The notes: a model not told the origin generated them from the letters alone. A stretch of DNA of 64,000 bases from Pseudomonas sp. PDNC002 (GCF_016919445.1 NZ_CP070356.1:6327502-6391501), one strand, 5' to 3'. Shown: positions 36,199-45,647, counted from the stretch's first letter. Made by a program: numbers and translations.

Positions 36199-37923
36199 AT
36201 GAACAAGTCTCTTGCGCTGCTGACTGCTCTGCTGCTGCTCGGCGGCTGCCAGTCTCTTACACAGAAAAATCCCGATGGTGCTTCCGCGGAGAAGGACAAG
36301 GCCGCGGCTGCGCAGAAGGACCAGAAGTACGGTTCCTTCAGCGAGGACACCCTTTATTCGCTGCTGACCGCCGAGCTGGCAGGCCAGCGCAACCGCTTCG
36401 ACATCGCCCTCTCCAACTACGTGGAGCAGGCCAAGGAAACCCAGGACCCCGGCGTCGCCGAGCGCGCGTTCCGCATCGCCGAATACCTGGGCGCCGACCA
36501 GGAAGCCCTGGATACCTCGCTGATCTGGGCCAAGGCCGCGCCGGACAACCTCGACGCCCAGCGCGCCGCCGCCATCCAGCTGGCGCGCACCGGGCAATAC
36601 GACGAATCCATGGTCTACATGGAAAAAGTCCTCAACGGCCAGGGCGATACCCACTTCGACTTCCTCGCACTGTCCGCCGCCGAGACCGACCCGGACACCC
36701 GCGCCGGCCTGCTGCAGAGCTTCGACCGCCTGCTGAAGAAGTACCCGGACAACGGCCAACTGCTCTTCGGCAAGGCCCTGCTGCTGCAACAGGACGGCCG
36801 GCCGCAGGAAGCCCTGCACCTGCTGGAGGACAACGCCGCCAGCAAGCATGACGTCGCCCCGCTGCTGCTGCGCGCCCGCCTGCTGCAGAGCATGAAGCGC
36901 AGCGACGAAGCGCTGCCGCTGCTCAAGAACGGCATCAAGGAACACCCGGACGACAAGCGCGTCCACCTCGCCTACGCCCGCCTGCTGGTGGAGCAGAACC
37001 GCCTGGAAGACGCCAAGGCCGAGTTCTCCGCGCTGGTCGAGCAATTCCCCGACGACGACGACCTGCGCTTCTCCCTGGCACTGGTCTGCCTCGAAGCCCA
37101 GGCCTGGGACGAGGCCAAGGTCTACCTGCAGGAACTGGTCGAGCGCGACAGCCACGTCGACTCCGCCCACTTCAACCTGGGCCGCCTGGCCGAGGAGCAG
37201 AAGGACCCGGAAACCGCGCTCAAGGAATACGCCCTGGTCGGCCCGGGCAACGACTTCCTTCCGGCCCAGCTGCGCTCCACCGAGATCCTGCTGGACCAGA
37301 AACGCTATGACGACGCCTCGCGCCGCCTCGCCGAAACCCGCGACCGCCAGCCGGACTACGCCATCCAGCTGTACCTGATCGAAGCCGAAGGCCTGTCCAA
37401 CCGTGACCAGGTGGACCGCGCCTGGAGCATCATCCAGCAAGGCATCAAGCAGTTCCCGGATGACCTCAACCTGCTCTACACCCGCTCCATGCTCGCCGAG
37501 AAGCGCAACGATCTCTCGCAGATGGAGCAGGACCTGCGGCTGATCATCCAGCGCGAGCCGGATAACGCCATGGCGCTCAACGCGCTGGGCTACACCCTGG
37601 CCGACCGCACCACCCGCTACAGCGAAGCCCGCGACCTGATCCAGAAGGCCCACTCGCTGAACCCGGACGACCCCGCCATCCTCGACAGCCTGGGCTGGGT
37701 GAATTACCGCCTGGGCAACCTCAGCGAAGCGGAAACCTACCTGCGCAAGGCGCTGGAACGCTTCCCCGACCACGAAGTGGCCGCACACCTGGGCGAAGTG
37801 CTCTGGGCTCAGGGCAAGCAAAGCGAAGCCCGCAAGGTCTGGGCCACCGCCCTGCAAAGCCAGCCTGACAGCCCCGTCCTGCGCGACACCATGCTGCGCC
37901 TGACCGGCTCCGGAACCCTCTGA
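36199..37923 (+). CDS. lbcA: TPR lipoprotein LbcA
   Basis: 574 residues from ATG 36199, giving a lipoprotein signal (MNKSLALLTALLLLGGC, Cys17). The remainder is a long series of tetratricopeptide repeats, clear near the C-terminus (NAMALNALGYTLADRTTRYSEARDLIQKAHSLNPDDPAILDSLGW). By position before lolB and by architecture it corresponds to P. aeruginosa PA4667, the outer-membrane partner that activates the periplasmic protease CtpA against peptidoglycan hydrolases. It is divergent from hemA and followed by lolB after 3 bp. Confidence 0.9.
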   Translation: MNKSLALLTALLLLGGCQSLTQKNPDGASAEKDKAAAAQKDQKYGSFSEDTLYSLLTAELAGQRNRFDIALSNYVEQAKETQDPGVAERAFRIAEYLGADQEALDTSLIWAKAAPDNLDAQRAAAIQLARTGQYDESMVYMEKVLNGQGDTHFDFLALSAAETDPDTRAGLLQSFDRLLKKYPDNGQLLFGKALLLQQDGRPQEALHLLEDNAASKHDVAPLLLRARLLQSMKRSDEALPLLKNGIKEHPDDKRVHLAYARLLVEQNRLEDAKAEFSALVEQFPDDDDLRFSLALVCLEAQAWDEAKVYLQELVERDSHVDSAHFNLGRLAEEQKDPETALKEYALVGPGNDFLPAQLRSTEILLDQKRYDDASRRLAETRDRQPDYAIQLYLIEAEGLSNRDQVDRAWSIIQQGIKQFPDDLNLLYTRSMLAEKRNDLSQMEQDLRLIIQREPDNAMALNALGYTLADRTTRYSEARDLIQKAHSLNPDDPAILDSLGWVNYRLGNLSEAETYLRKALERFPDHEVAAHLGEVLWAQGKQSEARKVWATALQSQPDSPVLRDTMLRLTGSGTL

Positions 37924-37926
37924 TTT

Positions 37927-38556
37927 ATGCGTTTACGTCACCTCCTCGGCGCCGCCGCGCTTGCCCTGCTCGCCGGCTGCTCCAGCTTCGGCACCCACGA
38001 AGCCCTGGAAGGCCAGGGCAACGCCACCGCCTGGAATGCCCACAAGGCCCGCATCGCCACCCTCGACGGCTGGCAGATCGACGGCAAAGTCGGCATCCGC
38101 GCGCCCAAGGACTCCGGCAGCGGCACCCTGTTCTGGCTGCAGCGCCAGGACTACTACGACATTCGCCTCTCCGGCCCGCTGGGCCGCGGCGCGGCGCGCC
38201 TGACCGGGCACGAAGGCGCAGTCACCCTGGAAGTCGCCGGCCAGGGCCGCTATGAAGCGGCCACCCCCGAAGAGCTGCTGGAACAACAGATGGGCTGGCG
38301 GCTGCCGGTTTCCCACCTGCTCTGGTGGATTCGCGGCCTGCCCGCGCCGGACAGCAAGAGCCGCCTGACCCTCGACAGCGACAGTCGCCTGGCCAAGCTG
38401 CAACAGGATGGCTGGGACGTGGAATACACCCGCTACAGCGAGCAGAACGGCTACTGGCTGCCCGAGCGCCTGAAGCTGCACGGCCAGGATCTGGACGTCA
38501 CCCTGGTGGTGAAGACCTGGCAACCGCGCCAGTTGGGCCAGGCGAGCCCGCAGTGA
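37927..38556 (+). CDS. lolB: Outer-membrane lipoprotein receptor LolB
   Basis: 209 residues. Accepts lipoproteins from LolA and inserts them in the outer membrane. Signal and lipobox [18 protein letters not shown] (Cys18), then the LolB fold with [38 protein letters not shown] and the [24 protein letters not shown]-terminal strands. It begins 3 bp after lbcA and ends 1 bp before ispE. Confidence 0.96.
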   Translation: MRLRHLLGAAALALLAGCSSFGTHEALEGQGNATAWNAHKARIATLDGWQIDGKVGIRAPKDSGSGTLFWLQRQDYYDIRLSGPLGRGAARLTGHEGAVTLEVAGQGRYEAATPEELLEQQMGWRLPVSHLLWWIRGLPAPDSKSRLTLDSDSRLAKLQQDGWDVEYTRYSEQNGYWLPERLKLHGQDLDVTLVVKTWQPRQLGQASPQ

Positions 38557-38557
38557 C

Positions 38558-39406
38558 ATGCAAGACCGCCTGACCCTGCCGGCGCCGGCCAAGCTCAACC
38601 TGTTCCTGCACATCACCGGTCGCCGCGCCGACGGCTACCACGAGTTGCAGACGCTGTTCCAATTCCTCGATCACGGCGACGAACTCCAGTTCGCCCTGCG
38701 CGAGGACGGCGAAATCCGCCTGAACACCGAGATCGACGGCGTTCCCCACGACAGCAACCTGATCGTGAAAGCCGCGCGCCGGCTGCAGGAACAATCCGGC
38801 ACGACGCTGGGCGCCGACATCTGGCTGGACAAACGCCTGCCCATGGGCGGCGGCATCGGCGGCGGCAGTTCCGACGCCGCCACCACCCTGCTCGGCCTCA
38901 AGCAATTGTGGAACCTCGACTGGGACGAAGACCGCCTCGCCGCGCTGGGCCTGAGCCTGGGCGCCGATGTGCCGGTATTCGTGCGCGGCCGCGCGGCGTT
39001 TGCCGAAGGTGTCGGCGAACAGCTCACGCCGGTCGAACTGGAGGAGCCGTGGTTCCTCGTTGTCGTGCCGCAAGTCTTTGTCTCAACAGCAGAAGTTTTC
39101 TCCGATCCCGAGTTGACACGGGATACTCCGCCCATTAAAGTTCGCAGCCTTCTCGGGGTGGACGGTCATAACGACTGCCAGCCGGTCGTCGAGAAGCGTT
39201 ACCCGGATGTACGTAACGCACTGATCCAGCTAGGTAAATTTACTGAAGCGAGATTGACCGGCACCGGAGCTTGTGTGTTTGGGAGCTTCCCAAACAAGGG
39301 CGATGCTGATAAAGTTCGCCGCCAACTTCCGGCCACTCTGCCGAGTTTTGTTGCCCAGGGTCGTAACATCTCGATGTTGCACCGCAAGCTGCAAAGCCAG
39401 GCCTGA
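38558..39406 (+). CDS. ispE: 4-diphosphocytidyl-2-C-methyl-D-erythritol kinase
   Basis: 282 residues. GHMP kinase of the MEP isoprenoid pathway. Starts [30 protein letters not shown], with ATP loop [21 protein letters not shown] and C-terminal [12 protein letters not shown]. Directly follows lolB, so the lbcA-lolB-ispE operon runs into the tRNA-Gln/prs region as in P. aeruginosa. Confidence 0.97.
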   Translation: MQDRLTLPAPAKLNLFLHITGRRADGYHELQTLFQFLDHGDELQFALREDGEIRLNTEIDGVPHDSNLIVKAARRLQEQSGTTLGADIWLDKRLPMGGGIGGGSSDAATTLLGLKQLWNLDWDEDRLAALGLSLGADVPVFVRGRAAFAEGVGEQLTPVELEEPWFLVVVPQVFVSTAEVFSDPELTRDTPPIKVRSLLGVDGHNDCQPVVEKRYPDVRNALIQLGKFTEARLTGTGACVFGSFPNKGDADKVRRQLPATLPSFVAQGRNISMLHRKLQSQA

Positions 39407-39436
39407 GAAGCAGCAATGTAATCGGTTGTACGATAC

Positions 39437-39511
39437 AGGGGCGTCGCCAAGCGGTAAGGCAGCAGGTTTTGATCCTGCCATGCGTTGGTTCGAATCCAGC
39501 CGCCCCTGCCA
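39437..39511 (+). tRNA. tRNA-Gln (TTG), copy 1
   Basis: 75 nt including encoded CCA. Acceptor stem AGGGGCG/CGCCCCT, D-arm GCCAAGCGGTAAGGC, anticodon stem GCAGG/CCTGC with loop TTTTGAT (anticodon TTG), T-arm GTTCGAATC. Lies 30 bp after ispE. Confidence 0.97.
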
Positions 39512-39573
39512 TTAACCCACTGGGTTGAACGTACAGCATCAACGAACACATTGCTCCGCAAGTTGTAAGCTAC

Positions 39574-39648
39574 AGGGGCGTCGCCAAGCGGTAAGGCAGC
39601 AGGTTTTGATCCTGCCATGCGTTGGTTCGAATCCAGCCGCCCCTGCCA
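39574..39648 (+). tRNA. tRNA-Gln (TTG), copy 2
   Basis: Identical in sequence to the copy at 39437. The few bases before each gene are also alike (GGTTGTACGATAC and AGTTGTAAGCTAC), while the downstream flanks differ. Lies 52 bp before prs. Confidence 0.97.
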
Positions 39649-39700
39649 TTTTCTTCTGGCTCAACCGGGCCTACCCTCAAGCCGACACAGGTACCGCAGC

Positions 39701-40642
39701 GTGTCCAAAATGATGGTTTTCACGGGGAACGCCAACCCCGATCTGGCACGCCGTGTCGTACGGCAGCTGCACATCCCCCTCGGTGACGTTTCTGTCGGTA
39801 AGTTCTCCGACGGCGAAATCAGCGTTGAGATCAACGAAAACGTTCGTGGTAAGGACGTCTTCCTGATCCAACCGACCTGCGCACCGACCAACGACAACCT
39901 GATGGAACTGGTAGTGATGGCCGATGCCTTCCGCCGCTCCTCGGCGACTCGTATCACGGCAGTCATCCCCTACTTCGGTTACGCCCGCCAGGATCGCCGT
40001 CCGCGTTCCGCTCGCGTGGCCATCAGCGCCAAAGTCGTTGCCGACATGCTGACCGTCGTAGGCGTCAACCGCGTTCTCACCGTTGACCTGCACGCCGACC
40101 AGATTCAAGGCTTCTTCGATATCCCCGTCGACAACATCTACGGCTCGCCCGTACTGGTCGACGACATCGAAGACCAGCGCTTCGAGAACCTGATGATCGT
40201 CTCCCCGGACATCGGCGGTGTGGTGCGCGCTCGCGCCGTCGCCAAGTCCCTGGGCGTCGACCTGGCCATCATCGACAAACGTCGTCCGAAGGCCAACCAG
40301 TCCGAAGTCATGCACATCATCGGTGATGTCGAAGGCCGTACCTGCGTACTGGTCGACGACATGGTCGATACCGCCGGCACCCTCGGCCACGCCGCCAAGG
40401 CTCTGAAAGAGCACGGCGCCGCCAAGGTCATCGCCTACTGCACCCACCCGGTGCTGTCGGGCCGTGCCATCGAGAACATCGAAAATTCCGTACTGGACGA
40501 GCTGGTGGTGACCAACACCATCCCGCTGTCCGCTGCTGCGCAAGCCTGTGGCCGTATCCGCCAGCTGGACATCGCTCCGGTTGTCGCTGAAGCCATGCGC
40601 CGTATCAGCAATGAAGAATCGATCAGCGCCATGTTCCGCTAA
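39701..40642 (+). CDS. prs: Ribose-phosphate pyrophosphokinase
   Basis: 313 residues with a GTG start at 39701, giving the family N-terminus [20 protein letters not shown]; the frame continues upstream into the tRNA and is not coding there. Makes PRPP from ribose 5-phosphate and ATP for nucleotide, His and Trp synthesis. PRPP-binding loop [17 protein letters not shown] and flexible loop [16 protein letters not shown] with catalytic basic residues are present. Confidence 0.97.
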   Translation: MSKMMVFTGNANPDLARRVVRQLHIPLGDVSVGKFSDGEISVEINENVRGKDVFLIQPTCAPTNDNLMELVVMADAFRRSSATRITAVIPYFGYARQDRRPRSARVAISAKVVADMLTVVGVNRVLTVDLHADQIQGFFDIPVDNIYGSPVLVDDIEDQRFENLMIVSPDIGGVVRARAVAKSLGVDLAIIDKRRPKANQSEVMHIIGDVEGRTCVLVDDMVDTAGTLGHAAKALKEHGAAKVIAYCTHPVLSGRAIENIENSVLDELVVTNTIPLSAAAQACGRIRQLDIAPVVAEAMRRISNEESISAMFR

Positions 40643-40696
40643 GGCGGAACAGGCCTGACGTAAAGCGCTCCGCCATGTCGGTGGAGCATTAGCAAA

Positions 40697-40732
40697 ATCG
40701 CCCGAACGCTGGTCGCAAGCGTCCGGGCGATC
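40697..40732 (+). terminator. Rho-independent terminator between prs and rplY
   Basis: ATCGCCCG-ACGCT arms face AGCGT-CGGGCGAT around GGTCGCA, followed by CTT. It is only 23 bp before rplY, so it may be partly read through. Confidence 0.7.
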
Positions 40733-40754
40733 TTGTCATTTTGGAGATAGTGAA

Positions 40755-41369
40755 ATGGTTGATTTTGTACTGAATGCACAAGAGCGTTCCGACCTGGGGA
40801 AAGGTGCGAGCCGCCGCCTGCGTCGTAATGCTGGCCTGATCCCGGCTGTGATCTACGGTGGCGAAAAAGCCCCGCAATCCGTCACCCTGGAACTGCGCGA
40901 AATTACCAAACTGCTGGAAAACGAGGCTGCCTTCAGCCACGTGATCAGCCTGAACGTCGGTTCCGCGAAGGAAACCGTACTGATCAAGGCCCTGCAGCGC
41001 CACCCGTCCAAAGGCTTCGTCATGCACGCTGACTTCCAGCGCGTCGTTGCTGGCCAGAAGCTGTCCGCTCACGTTCCGCTGCACTTCCTGAACGAAGCTA
41101 CCGCTGTTGGCGTCAAGACTGGCGGCGGCGAGATCTCCCACGTGATCTCCGAAGTCGAAGTTTCCTGCCTGCCGAAAGACCTGCCGGAATTCATCGAAGT
41201 CGACCTCGCTCAGGTAGCCCTGGGTCAGATCGTTCACCTGTCCGACCTGAAACTGCCGAAAGGCGTAGAGCTGGTGCAACTGGCCCACGGTAACGACCTG
41301 GCCGTCGCCAACATCCACGCTTCCCGCGTAGTGAAAGAAGAAGGTGAAGGCGAAGCTGCTGCCGAGTAA
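40755..41369 (+). CDS. rplY: 50S ribosomal protein L25 / general stress protein Ctc
   Basis: 204 residues, the long (Ctc) form. N-terminal 5S rRNA-binding L25 domain ([31 protein letters not shown]), then the TL5 C-terminal domain ([50 protein letters not shown]) and an acidic tail ending EGEGEAAAE. The ATG follows GGAGAT. Part of the prs-rplY-pth-ychF series. Confidence 0.97.
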   Translation: MVDFVLNAQERSDLGKGASRRLRRNAGLIPAVIYGGEKAPQSVTLELREITKLLENEAAFSHVISLNVGSAKETVLIKALQRHPSKGFVMHADFQRVVAGQKLSAHVPLHFLNEATAVGVKTGGGEISHVISEVEVSCLPKDLPEFIEVDLAQVALGQIVHLSDLKLPKGVELVQLAHGNDLAVANIHASRVVKEEGEGEAAAE

Positions 41370-41407
41370 TCGCGCGCACCATTGCCTTTAAGGAAGGGGC
41401 CCCCGTC

Positions 41408-41992
41408 GTGACTGCCGTACAACTGATCGTTGGCCTGGGAAATCCAGGCCCTGAATACGACCAGACCCGGCATAACGCGGGGGCCCTTTTCGTTGAGCGA
41501 CTGGCAGACGCGCAACGCGCGAACTTGTCTCTCGACAAGAAGTACTTCGGCCTGGTCGGCAAGTTCAGCCACAAGGGCCGCGACGTTCGTCTGCTCATCC
41601 CCACCACCTACATGAACCGCAGCGGCCAGGCCGTGGCGGCGCTCGCCGGATTCTTCCGCATTCCGGTCGAAGCCATCCTGGTGGCCCACGACGAACTCGA
41701 CATGCCTCCCGGCGTCGCCAAGCTCAAGAAAGGCGGCGGACACGGCGGGCACAACGGACTGCGCGACATCATCGCCCAGCTCGGCAACCAGAACGGTTTC
41801 CATCGCCTGCGGCTTGGCATCGGCCATCCGGGGCACAGCAGCCTGGTCTCCGGTTTCGTTCTTGGCCGCGCCCCGCGCGCCGAACAGGAACTGCTCGATA
41901 CCAGCATCGACTTCGCCCTCGGCGTGCTGCCGGAAATGCTCGACGGGGACTGGACCCGCGCGATGCAGAAGCTGCACAGCCAGAAGGCCTGA
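41408..41992 (+). CDS. pth: Peptidyl-tRNA hydrolase
   Basis: 194 residues, GTG start with AAGGAAGG upstream. Releases peptides from stalled peptidyl-tRNA. Family start [13 protein letters not shown] with Asn12, then catalytic His22 (RHNAG), [11 protein letters not shown] with the catalytic Asp, and [13 protein letters not shown]. Lies 38 bp after rplY and 40 bp before ychF. Confidence 0.97.
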   Translation: MTAVQLIVGLGNPGPEYDQTRHNAGALFVERLADAQRANLSLDKKYFGLVGKFSHKGRDVRLLIPTTYMNRSGQAVAALAGFFRIPVEAILVAHDELDMPPGVAKLKKGGGHGGHNGLRDIIAQLGNQNGFHRLRLGIGHPGHSSLVSGFVLGRAPRAEQELLDTSIDFALGVLPEMLDGDWTRAMQKLHSQKA

Positions 41993-42032
41993 TCACACCT
42001 CTTTTTCCGCCACCTGGCGCGAGGGACCTAGC

Positions 42033-43133
42033 ATGGGATTCAACTGCGGCATCGTCGGCCTGCCCAACGTCGGCAAGTCCACCCTGTTCAACGCCCTGAC
42101 CAAATCCGGCATCGCGGCGGAAAACTTCCCCTTCTGCACCATCGAGCCCAACAGCGGCATCGTCCCGATGCCCGACGCGCGCCTCGATGCGCTGGCCGAG
42201 ATCGTCAAGCCTGAGCGCGTGATCCCGACCACCATGGAATTCGTCGACATCGCCGGCCTTGTAGCCGGCGCCTCCAAGGGTGAAGGCCTGGGCAACAAGT
42301 TCCTCGCCAACATCCGCGAGACCGACGCTATTGCTCACGTCGTGCGCTGCTTCGAAGACGAAAACGTCATCCACGTTTCCAACAGTGTCGATCCCAAGCG
42401 CGACATCGAAATCATCGACCTCGAACTGATCTTCGCCGACCTCGACAGCTGCGAGAAGCAACTGCAGAAAGCTGCGCGCAACGCCAAGGGCGGCGACAAG
42501 GAAGCCCTGGCGCAGAAAGCCCTGCTGGAAAAGCTCATCCCCCACTTCAGCGAAGGCAAACCGGCGCGCTCGCTCATGAAGAACATGAGCGATGACGAGA
42601 AGCGCGGCGTACGTGGCTTCCACCTGCTCACCAGCAAGCCGGTCATGTACATCGCCAACGTCGCCGAAGACGGTTTCGAGAACAACCCGCACCTGGACGT
42701 CGTACGCGCCATCGCCGAAGAAGAAGGCGCCATGGTCGTGCCGGTGTGCAACAAGATCGAAGCCGAGATCGCCGAACTGGACGATGGCGAGGAGAAGGAC
42801 ATGTTCCTAGAGTCCCTCGGCCTCGAAGAGCCCGGCCTGAACCGCGTGATCCGCGCCGGCTACGAGCTGCTGCACCTACAGACCTACTTCACCGCTGGCG
42901 TGAAGGAAGTCCGCGCCTGGACCGTACGTGTCGGCGCCACCGCCCCGCAGGCCGCCGCCGTGATCCACACCGACTTCGAGAAAGGCTTCATCCGCGCCGA
43001 AGTCGTCGCCTATGACGACTTCATCCAGTTCAAAGGCGAACAGGGCGCAAAAGAAGCCGGCAAATGGCGCCTGGAAGGCAAGGACTACATCGTCAAGGAC
43101 GGCGACGTGATGCACTTCCGCTTCAACGTCTAA
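42033..43133 (+). CDS. ychF: Redox-regulated ATPase YchF
   Basis: 366 residues from ATG 42033 (GAGGGA upstream); the longer upstream frame overlaps pth and is not coding. OBG-family P-loop NTPase that prefers ATP: Walker [10 protein letters not shown] at the N-terminus, [20 protein letters not shown] switch region, VCNKIEAE in place of the usual NKxD, and a C-terminal TGS domain ([44 protein letters not shown]). Binds ribosomes and is linked to stress responses. Confidence 0.97.
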   Translation: MGFNCGIVGLPNVGKSTLFNALTKSGIAAENFPFCTIEPNSGIVPMPDARLDALAEIVKPERVIPTTMEFVDIAGLVAGASKGEGLGNKFLANIRETDAIAHVVRCFEDENVIHVSNSVDPKRDIEIIDLELIFADLDSCEKQLQKAARNAKGGDKEALAQKALLEKLIPHFSEGKPARSLMKNMSDDEKRGVRGFHLLTSKPVMYIANVAEDGFENNPHLDVVRAIAEEEGAMVVPVCNKIEAEIAELDDGEEKDMFLESLGLEEPGLNRVIRAGYELLHLQTYFTAGVKEVRAWTVRVGATAPQAAAVIHTDFEKGFIRAEVVAYDDFIQFKGEQGAKEAGKWRLEGKDYIVKDGDVMHFRFNV

Positions 43134-43149
43134 GCGCCCGCCACCCCCG

Positions 43150-43182
43150 AAAAAGCCCCGGCCATCCGCCGGGGCTTTTTTC
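43150..43182 (+). terminator. Rho-independent terminator of ychF
   Basis: AAAAAGCCCCGGC-CATCC-GCCGGGGCTTTTTT, 17 bp after the stop. Confidence 0.95.
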
Positions 43183-43271
43183 ATGGGCGCCCTACCCCGC
43201 CGCTGGTCGTGCAAATTCGCACCTTTCCGGCTAAACGATTGAAAGATCAGAAAATTATCTAAACACAGGGG

Positions 43272-43300
43272 TTGACAGCCCCCCTCGATCTGCGGAAAAT
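43272..43300 (+). promoter_or_regulatory. Sigma-70 promoter of tRNA-Met
   Basis: TTGACA (43272-43277), 17-bp spacer, GAAAAT (43295-43300), then GCGCGCC, a GC-rich discriminator typical of stable-RNA genes, 12 bp before the tRNA. Confidence 0.75.
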
Positions 43301-43311
43301 GCGCGCCACTC

Positions 43312-43388
43312 GGCTACATAGCTCAGTCGGTTAGAGCGCAGCATTCATAATGCTGATGTCCCAGGTTCAAGTCCCGGTGTAGCCACCA
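43312..43388 (+). tRNA. tRNA-Met (CAT), elongator
   Basis: 77 nt with encoded CCA. Acceptor stem GGCTACA/TGTAGCC, D-arm GCTCAGTCGGTTAGAGC, anticodon stem-loop GCAGCATTCATAATGCTGATG (anticodon CAT), T-arm region GGTTCAAGTCC. The base-paired first position marks the elongator rather than initiator tRNA-Met. A degraded copy of its 3' half occurs at 44834-44883. Confidence 0.95.
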
Positions 43389-43396
43389 TACAAAAC

Positions 43397-43422
43397 AAAG
43401 GGTTAGCGAAAGCTAACCCTTT
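43397..43422 (+). terminator. Terminator after tRNA-Met
   Basis: AAAGGGTTAGC-GAAA-GCTAACCCTTT, a perfect stem, 8 bp after the tRNA, followed by GTCGTTTT. Confidence 0.85.
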
Positions 43423-43492
43423 GTCGTTTTGGCCGGCAGACTACAAAACGACTACATCCCGTCTACTAGATCCCCTACCCTCTCCTACCGCC

Positions 43493-43945
43493 TCAGAGTT
43501 CGTCTAACGAGATCACCCGAGCACGCTCCGCAGATCGCGACTCAATCAATCGCACCAGACTTTCATCGTCGTACTCTGACTGCTCAGGTCCTGAGGATGC
43601 AGCTGTCAACGCTGCTACAACGCGAGCATGTATTTTGGTCCCCATACCCTTGCTCGGCGTGCCCTGTGCTACGGCATCCACCACCTGCAACGACCTCACA
43701 TCCTCCAGGAAGAGATAGTAGTCGTATCCCTCCACTGCTAGGCCTCCGCACTCCTCCCCATCCGCCATCAGCAACTGAGCGCGAACTGAGCTTCCTGGAG
43801 CCGGGACAACAACACCCACAATCCTGGATGGCTCAGTGCAATGCACCTCACCACATTCAGGATAATTAACGCGGCACACTACCCACTTTCCAAGCAGCTC
43901 CATCGCCTGAGATATCGTGGGACGCAGAATAGCGACCTCTTTCAT
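43493..43945 (-). CDS. Accessory protein of unknown function in the tRNA-Met island
   Basis: 150 residues; ATG at 43945 preceded by a strong purine-rich site (AAGGATGAAGGGGGGG) and overlapping the stop of the upstream gene by 4 bp (ATGA), so the two are translated together. The N-terminal ~90 residues are beta-rich with Cys (WVVCRVNYPECGEVHCTEPSRIVGVVVP), suggestive of a small barrel; the C-terminal half is acidic and helical. Codon use is less GC-biased than in neighbouring genes. I do not recognise the family. Confidence 0.65.
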   Translation of the reverse strand: MKEVAILRPTISQAMELLGKWVVCRVNYPECGEVHCTEPSRIVGVVVPAPGSSVRAQLLMADGEECGGLAVEGYDYYLFLEDVRSLQVVDAVAQGTPSKGMGTKIHARVVAALTAASSGPEQSEYDDESLVRLIESRSAERARVISLDEL

Positions 43946-44382
43946 ACTGCCCCCCCTTCATCCTTCAGATAGCGTCTGATCGCTTCTCGAACGTGATAAG
44001 CAACAGCCTCCCCTGTTCGCTCCGAAAGCCCTCTGAGCTCATCAAGGTCATCAGGAGGCAGCATCAAGGAAAAAAGAATCTTCTTTGCCCGCTTCTTGCT
44101 CAAGACCGGCTCAGGTGTCTCGACGTCTGCCGTCGCAATTTCTTGATACGCGACTACTTCCTCAGAAGATGTAGCCACATCTTGAGCTCTGTCTTCCCGA
44201 GTCGGGCGCCCCTCAGAAACCCAGTCCGTTGCATGCTCTAGCAGACGACAACGGCGAGCTTCTCCCAACGATTCAAAGTAGGTCTTTGCCGAACCTTTCG
44301 AGCGACGACCTACCTGCATCAGAAACTCATAACACAGTCTTCGATCAGCGGCTCTCATATAAAACCTATATAAGTTTTGCAT
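43942..44382 (-). CDS. Putative ribbon-helix-helix DNA-binding protein in the tRNA-Met island
   Basis: 146 residues if started at the ATG at 44382 (MQNLYRFYMRAADRR...); an upstream ATG at 44442 or a downstream one at 44358 are alternatives and none has a strong ribosome site. The C-terminal ~45 residues (KKILFSLMLPPDDLDELRGLSERTGEAVAYHVREAIRRYLKD) have the strand-helix-helix pattern of a CopG/Arc-like RHH domain. The N-terminal part is helical and basic, and the middle is acidic and probably disordered. It may be a transcriptional regulator or a DNA-processing accessory factor. Base composition is AT-richer than the core genes nearby. Confidence 0.6.
   Translation of the reverse strand: MQNLYRFYMRAADRRLCYEFLMQVGRRSKGSAKTYFESLGEARRCRLLEHATDWVSEGRPTREDRAQDVATSSEEVVAYQEIATADVETPEPVLSKKRAKKILFSLMLPPDDLDELRGLSERTGEAVAYHVREAIRRYLKDEGGAV
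44357..44376. promoter_or_regulatory. AT-rich inverted repeat at the start of the RHH-like gene
   Basis: AAAACC-TATATAA-GTTTT arms lie at the candidate start of the RHH-like gene, in an AT-rich tract. It could be a promoter/operator for autoregulation, as is usual for RHH proteins. The evidence is weak. Confidence 0.3.
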
Positions 44383-44442
44383 ACGAGTATAACTGCTAAC
44401 TGAAGGGCCGCCACTAGATCGCTCTAATCTGCGCGCGTGCAC

Positions 44443-44828
44443 TCATGAGGTCTATTGAGGTGCTTACTCGTTAGCTATCCGACGTGTTACAGGGGCGTCG
44501 GCCGCGCGGCTGGCCTACCGCTCGTGCCTGGCGCTCCCGGCCTGCCGCGCAACCACGCCCAGAGGGAAACGGCCCGCCCGTTTGCGGTGGACTTCGCGCC
44601 TCAATTCCATCCGCAAAACGGGCGGCACGCTCAATAATTCGCCCTCCCTGGCGATGCTGGTGCCCGAACCTCGGACAAAGAGACGTCCGAGCCACGGGGC
44701 GGCATCCATGCCTCACCAGCTCCCTGGGTGACTACATCGCCCTGTTTCAGCGAGTTAGCGGGACATACCAAGGGAAAGGACACGCCGGAAAGCCCGTTTT
44801 ATAGGGCATCGAGGTAGAAGAGGGCATC
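44443..44828. other. Non-coding part of the tRNA-Met island with strong inverted repeats
   Basis: No convincing gene: the open frames on both strands are compositionally odd and unrelated to any family I know. The stretch carries a long inverted repeat, GCCCGTTTGCGG (44576-44587) facing CCGCAAAACGGGCGG (44611-44625), and a perfect 7-bp hairpin CTCGGAC/GTCCGAG (44670-44691). Confidence 0.55.
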
Positions 44829-44833
44829 GCTCA

Positions 44834-44920
44834 TGCGATTCATAATGCTGATATCCCAGGTTCAAACCCCGGTGTACCCATCACATAAAAGCAGGGGTTT
44901 GTCGAAAGCTAAACCCCCTC
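44834..44920 (+). pseudogene. Degraded 3' half of tRNA-Met plus its terminator
   Basis: ATTCATAATGCTGATATCCC, GGTTCAAACCCCGGTGTACC and CATCA match the anticodon arm to CCA end of the tRNA at 43312 with a few changes. The similarity continues into the following hairpin (GGGGTTTGTCGAAAGCTAAACCCC, compare GGGTTAGCGAAAGCTAACCC). The 5' half is absent. Either an old attachment-site duplicate or a broken tandem tRNA copy. Confidence 0.8.
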
Positions 44921-44950
44921 TTCTTTTACCCAGAAAAACCCTTTCCCCAA

Positions 44951-45643
44951 TTACTCGTCCTCCTTAATCAACTCCGAAGAATCATTCCTCGCATCATTCA
45001 CCCGCAACGACACCCGATACCCGACAAGGTCTTCCCGCGCATGGTGGATCAGGTCGCCCAGAGCTTCAGCACTGGTGGCAATGCATAGCCATTCCTCGAC
45101 GCTCTCCGGCGCCAGCACCACGGGCATGCGGTGGTGGATGTGTTCGATGCTCGGGGCTGCGGATTTGGTCAGCAGGGCGCAGGAGAGGACGGTGTCGCCG
45201 TTGGGGTTTATCCACAGGGACCAGAGGCCGGCGATGGCGATGATGGGGTCGGTTGGGCTATGGATGAAGTACGGCTGGTGGACTTGGCGGCCGGCGGGGT
45301 TGCGCAGGTTTTCCTTTTCGTTCCATTCGTACCAGCCCAGTGCGGGCATCAGGCAGCGGGTGCTGCGCAGGGCCTGACGCCAGAGGGGTTTGCTGGCGGC
45401 TTCTTCGCTGCGGGCGTTGAAGGAGTAGCGCGGCGGGGTGGAGTCCTTCCACCAGGTGGGGATCAGTCCCCAGCGGGCGGGTAGCAGTTCGAGCTGGCCG
45501 CTTTCGTCGTGACGCAGGATGGGCACGGTCATGGTCGGGGCGACGTTGTAGCAGGCCTCCAGCCAGCGCGGCGGCGTACGCGCGCCGATGTGCCAATAGC
45601 GTTCAATGGCGGCCTCTTCGGGGCTGACGTAGCGTCCGCACAT
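44951..45643 (-). CDS. SRAP family protein (SOS response-associated, YedK/HMCES-like)
   Basis: 230 residues from the ATG at 45643; the frame upstream overlaps the membrane-protein gene. SRAP proteins form a DNA-protein crosslink with abasic sites in single-stranded DNA through Cys2. Cys2 is present (MCGRYVSPEEAA), with the conserved Asn and Glu in YNVAPTMTVPIL and LMPALGWYEWNE, and the late His in IEHIHHRMPVVL. It acts in the cytoplasm in replication-fork protection. No LexA box was seen upstream. Its start lies 4 bp past the end of the next gene upstream, so they may be co-transcribed. Confidence 0.92.
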   Translation of the reverse strand: MCGRYVSPEEAAIERYWHIGARTPPRWLEACYNVAPTMTVPILRHDESGQLELLPARWGLIPTWWKDSTPPRYSFNARSEEAASKPLWRQALRSTRCLMPALGWYEWNEKENLRNPAGRQVHQPYFIHSPTDPIIAIAGLWSLWINPNGDTVLSCALLTKSAAPSIEHIHHRMPVVLAPESVEEWLCIATSAEALGDLIHHAREDLVGYRVSLRVNDARNDSSELIKEDE

Positions 45644-45647
45644 GAGC

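Noticed and set aside
44500..44530. The island sequence ACAGGGGCGTCG resembles the start of the tRNA-Gln genes.
   Set aside because: Only 12 bases match and no D-arm, anticodon or T-arm follows, so it is probably chance.
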